Assembly (NCBI GenBank): GCA_003242115.1
Contig: QBMP01000274.1
Coordinates: 1 to 5,957, forward strand
DNA from: Phormidesmis priestleyi
GTDB lineage: Bacteria; Cyanobacteriota; Cyanobacteriia; Phormidesmidales; Phormidesmidaceae
Length of the DNA: 5,957 nucleotides
Reading direction: 5' to 3'
The notes under the pieces were generated by a model, which was not told the origin of the DNA, made no database searches, and worked only from the letters and a program-made list of their open reading frames with translations. A program made the translations under genes and the position numbers. Shown piece by piece: positions 4,982 through 5,957 of this stretch (its first letter is position 1; each line of letters begins with the position of its first letter).

Positions 4982-5421
4982 TATACTAAAACTAGGCAGC
5001 AGCACAGTCCTAGAGATAAAGTTCAAGCCCGTCTTCCCCGGTGGCTACGCTCGTCGCAATCTGGCCCGTCTGTTCGCCGCCCGCCGCAGAGCGGAAGCCA
5101 CGCTTCGCCAAGACCGCACTGGCGCTCGGCGCATGAAAGGCGTGTTCCAGTTGGGTCAAGAGCGAAGAACGAGCGCAAGGTTGTCAGGATCGGGCCAACA
5201 TGGGTAAATCCGAGTGATTGAAGATTGACGAAAGCTTCTGGTTCCTTAGGTAGGTAAATCATCTGAGCAGGGCATCTTAAGATTATTCAATTTCCTCAAG
5301 CGAATGGTGGACAGGCTTAAAGATCTGTATGAGTTTCTGAAAGCAGTGTTTTACTGAAGCGACTGGCGAAAACGTCTCAGCCAACTCCTTACTTGTCTTT
5401 TATTTATATAGGTGAAAAACT
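4982..5421. other. Intergenic region with a GC-rich patch, no convincing gene
   Basis: About 5031-5140 is roughly 69% G+C, clearly richer than the AT-rich stretch from 5281 to 5421. It contains small inverted repeats such as CCGC-AGA-GCGG, and open frames on both strands whose arginine- and cysteine-rich translations look like by-products of composition. One minus-strand frame (5262 to 5023) starts with gene-like residues (IYLPKEPEAFVNLQSLGF) but has no ribosome binding site and turns low-complexity. A 17-codon frame at 5304-5357 (MVDRLKDLYEFLKAVFY) could encode a short helical peptide, without other support. The patch may be a dispersed cyanobacterial repeat or a decayed gene. Confidence 0.4.
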
Positions 5422-5616
5422 ATGCGCGGACTATCGTTAGTCGGATTAGTAGTGGGGCTTGGAATAGTAGGCGTATTGGTAGTTAACCAAGTCAAACCAT
5501 CGCCGGAGACAGGAAAGTCTGGCCCGACTGAGAATATCGAAAAAGCTAACGAAGCGGCTCAAACTATGCAGCAACAAGCAGAGCAGCTACAGCGAGACAC
5601 GCAAGAATTAAATTAG
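5422..5616 (+). CDS. Small single-pass membrane protein with coiled-coil tail
   Basis: This 64-residue protein has a clear AGGTG ribosome binding site (5410-5414) 7 nt before the ATG. Residues 4-21 (LSLVGLVVGLGIVGVLVV) form one membrane helix that starts at the N-terminus, then a short Pro/Gly link, then residues 36-64, a charged Gln/Ala/Glu helix (NIEKANEAAQTMQQQAEQLQ) with heptad-like spacing that suggests a coiled coil. The helix could be a membrane anchor or an uncleaved signal; there is no lipobox cysteine. The charge pattern (one Arg before the helix, Lys/Glu after) does not fix its orientation. No family is recognised. It stands alone, downstream of a non-coding stretch, and its function is unknown. 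Confidence 0.7.
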   Translation: MRGLSLVGLVVGLGIVGVLVVNQVKPSPETGKSGPTENIEKANEAAQTMQQQAEQLQRDTQELN

Positions 5617-5627
5617 ACTGAACAGTC

Positions 5628-5641
5628 AAGGCGTTTGCCTT
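5628..5641 (+). terminator. Weak hairpin after the small membrane protein gene
   Basis: AAGGC-GTTT-GCCTT forms a 5-bp stem with a tetraloop 12 nt after the stop codon, directly preceded by a 4-bp GACT-GAAC-AGTC hairpin. No U-run follows, so it is at best a weak or factor-assisted terminator. Confidence 0.22.
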
Positions 5642-5747
5642 CCGATCATTATCATCTGACCCTGCGTATGTCGGTATAGCGGTTACCTGCGGCAATTCTG
5701 CGTGGAGAACGGCATCAATGCGGTCTAACGCTACATCTCCCTTTAGC

Positions 5748-5793
5748 ATACACAACTACTTATACTTCTGAAATAGTATAAGTAGTTGTGTAT
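5748..5793. repeat. Perfect 19-bp inverted repeat (operator or cruciform)
   Basis: The left arm ATACACAACTACTTATACT (5748-5766) is exactly complementary to 5775-5793, with the 8-nt spacer TCTGAAAT. The arms are AT-rich and without mismatch. The structure spans the promoter of the right-edge gene, fitting an operator for a dimeric or tetrameric autoregulator. A replication, partition or resolution site of a plasmid is an alternative. Confidence 0.75.
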
Positions 5794-5796
5794 AAT
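5768..5796 (+). promoter_or_regulatory. Promoter of the right-edge gene inside the inverted repeat
   Basis: A consensus -10 TATAAT (5791-5796) lies 17 bp after CTGAAA (5768-5773), a 4/6 match to the -35 located in the spacer of the palindrome. The predicted start of transcription is near 5803, which is downstream of the first ATG (5795) and so favours the second ATG (5825) as the translation start. Confidence 0.5.
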
Positions 5797-5957
5797 GGAG
5801 AGCAAGGATATTAAGCGTAAAGCCATGCAAGTGACCGAAGGCATCCGAGTCGCTGATTTTAAGCAATATTGCCAAGGGCTGCGGCTGTCAAAGGCATTAG
5901 AGCAGCGAGTGGCGTTGTTTTTAGCGAAGCTGAGCGGCGCTGCGAGTGCTGAAGAGG
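5795..5957 (+). CDS. Partial N-terminus of a small helical protein (3' end outside window)
   Basis: The frame stays open for 54 codons to the right edge: MESKDIKRKAMQVTEGIRVA at the start, then two probable helices around DFKQYCQGLRLSKALEQR and VALFLAKLSGAASAEE. The ATG at 5795 has no ribosome binding site and overlaps the -10 hexamer. The in-frame ATG at 5825 (MQVTEGIRVADFKQYCQGL) would fit the predicted transcript better, though its nearest AAGGA is 16 nt away. The family cannot be named from this fragment. The inverted repeat over its promoter suggests tight, probably self-imposed control, which would fit a DNA-binding protein. The C-terminal KLSG echoes the KLSG near the left edge of the window, so the two edge genes could be one gene or paralogues. 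Confidence 0.55.
   Translation, partial: MESKDIKRKAMQVTEGIRVADFKQYCQGLRLSKALEQRVALFLAKLSGAASAEE

Noticed and set aside
4766..5221. 151-codon forward frame starting inside the Uma2 gene
   Set aside because: It begins in antisense of the nuclease gene, crosses the MITE and ends in a low-complexity Arg/Ser/Pro-rich stretch; there is no ribosome binding site.
5304..5357. 17-codon frame MVDRLKDLYEFLKAVFY ahead of the membrane-protein gene
   Set aside because: It has no ribosome binding site and a frame this short arises easily by chance. It is mentioned in the intergenic entry but not called as a gene.

Overview
The window looks cyanobacterial. The octamer GCGATCGC (HIP1, strongly over-represented in many cyanobacterial genomes) occurs eight times in under 6 kb, at 172, 593, 1197, 1242, 1523, 1665, 3781 and 4621. 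There are no rRNA, tRNA or housekeeping genes. The content (a WYL regulator, a P-loop kinase, a Uma2 nuclease, small orphan proteins, winged-helix proteins, a miniature inverted-repeat element) is typical of an accessory region or a plasmid. Whether it is chromosomal or plasmid cannot be decided from the sequence.

Layout. (1) 1-504: the 3' part of a gene entering from the left edge, with a Lys/Ala/Pro-rich linker and a C-terminal winged-helix-like domain. (2) 509-1770, minus strand: a tight two-gene operon of an N4BP2L1/polynucleotide-kinase-like P-loop protein followed, after 2 nt, by a WYL+WCX transcription factor. (3) 1787-1843: a compact divergent control region with three copies of GTCAATACAA in mixed orientation. 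Two of them form a palindrome that contains facing -35 hexamers for the kinase/WYL operon and for the rightward gene. (4) 1867-2764, plus strand: an orphan 195-aa gene, then a 90-codon open frame that reads like protein but has a Shine-Dalgarno and no canonical start codon. (5) 2940-3254: a small winged-helix protein. (6) 3315-4832/4910, minus strand: a long fusion of a Uma2-type (PD-(D/E)XK, DUF820) nuclease domain with a degenerate nucleotidyltransferase-like C-terminus. (7) 4875-4981: a 91-bp MITE-like insertion with imperfect terminal inverted repeats and an 8-bp target duplication. It sits in the 5' leader of the Uma2 gene and supplies an in-frame TTG start. (8) 4982-5421: intergenic DNA with a GC-rich patch. 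(9) 5422-5616: a small single-pass membrane protein. (10) 5748-5957: a perfect 19-bp inverted repeat overlapping a promoter, then the first 54 codons of a gene leaving the right edge.

The most coherent unit is 509-2764. A WYL regulator probably controls both its own operon, which carries an RNA/nucleotide-kinase-like enzyme, and a divergent pair of orphan genes through one shared operator. This resembles WYL-controlled phage-defence loci (CapW, BrxR), but a defence role here is a hypothesis. No gene in the window has a function that the sequence alone proves.
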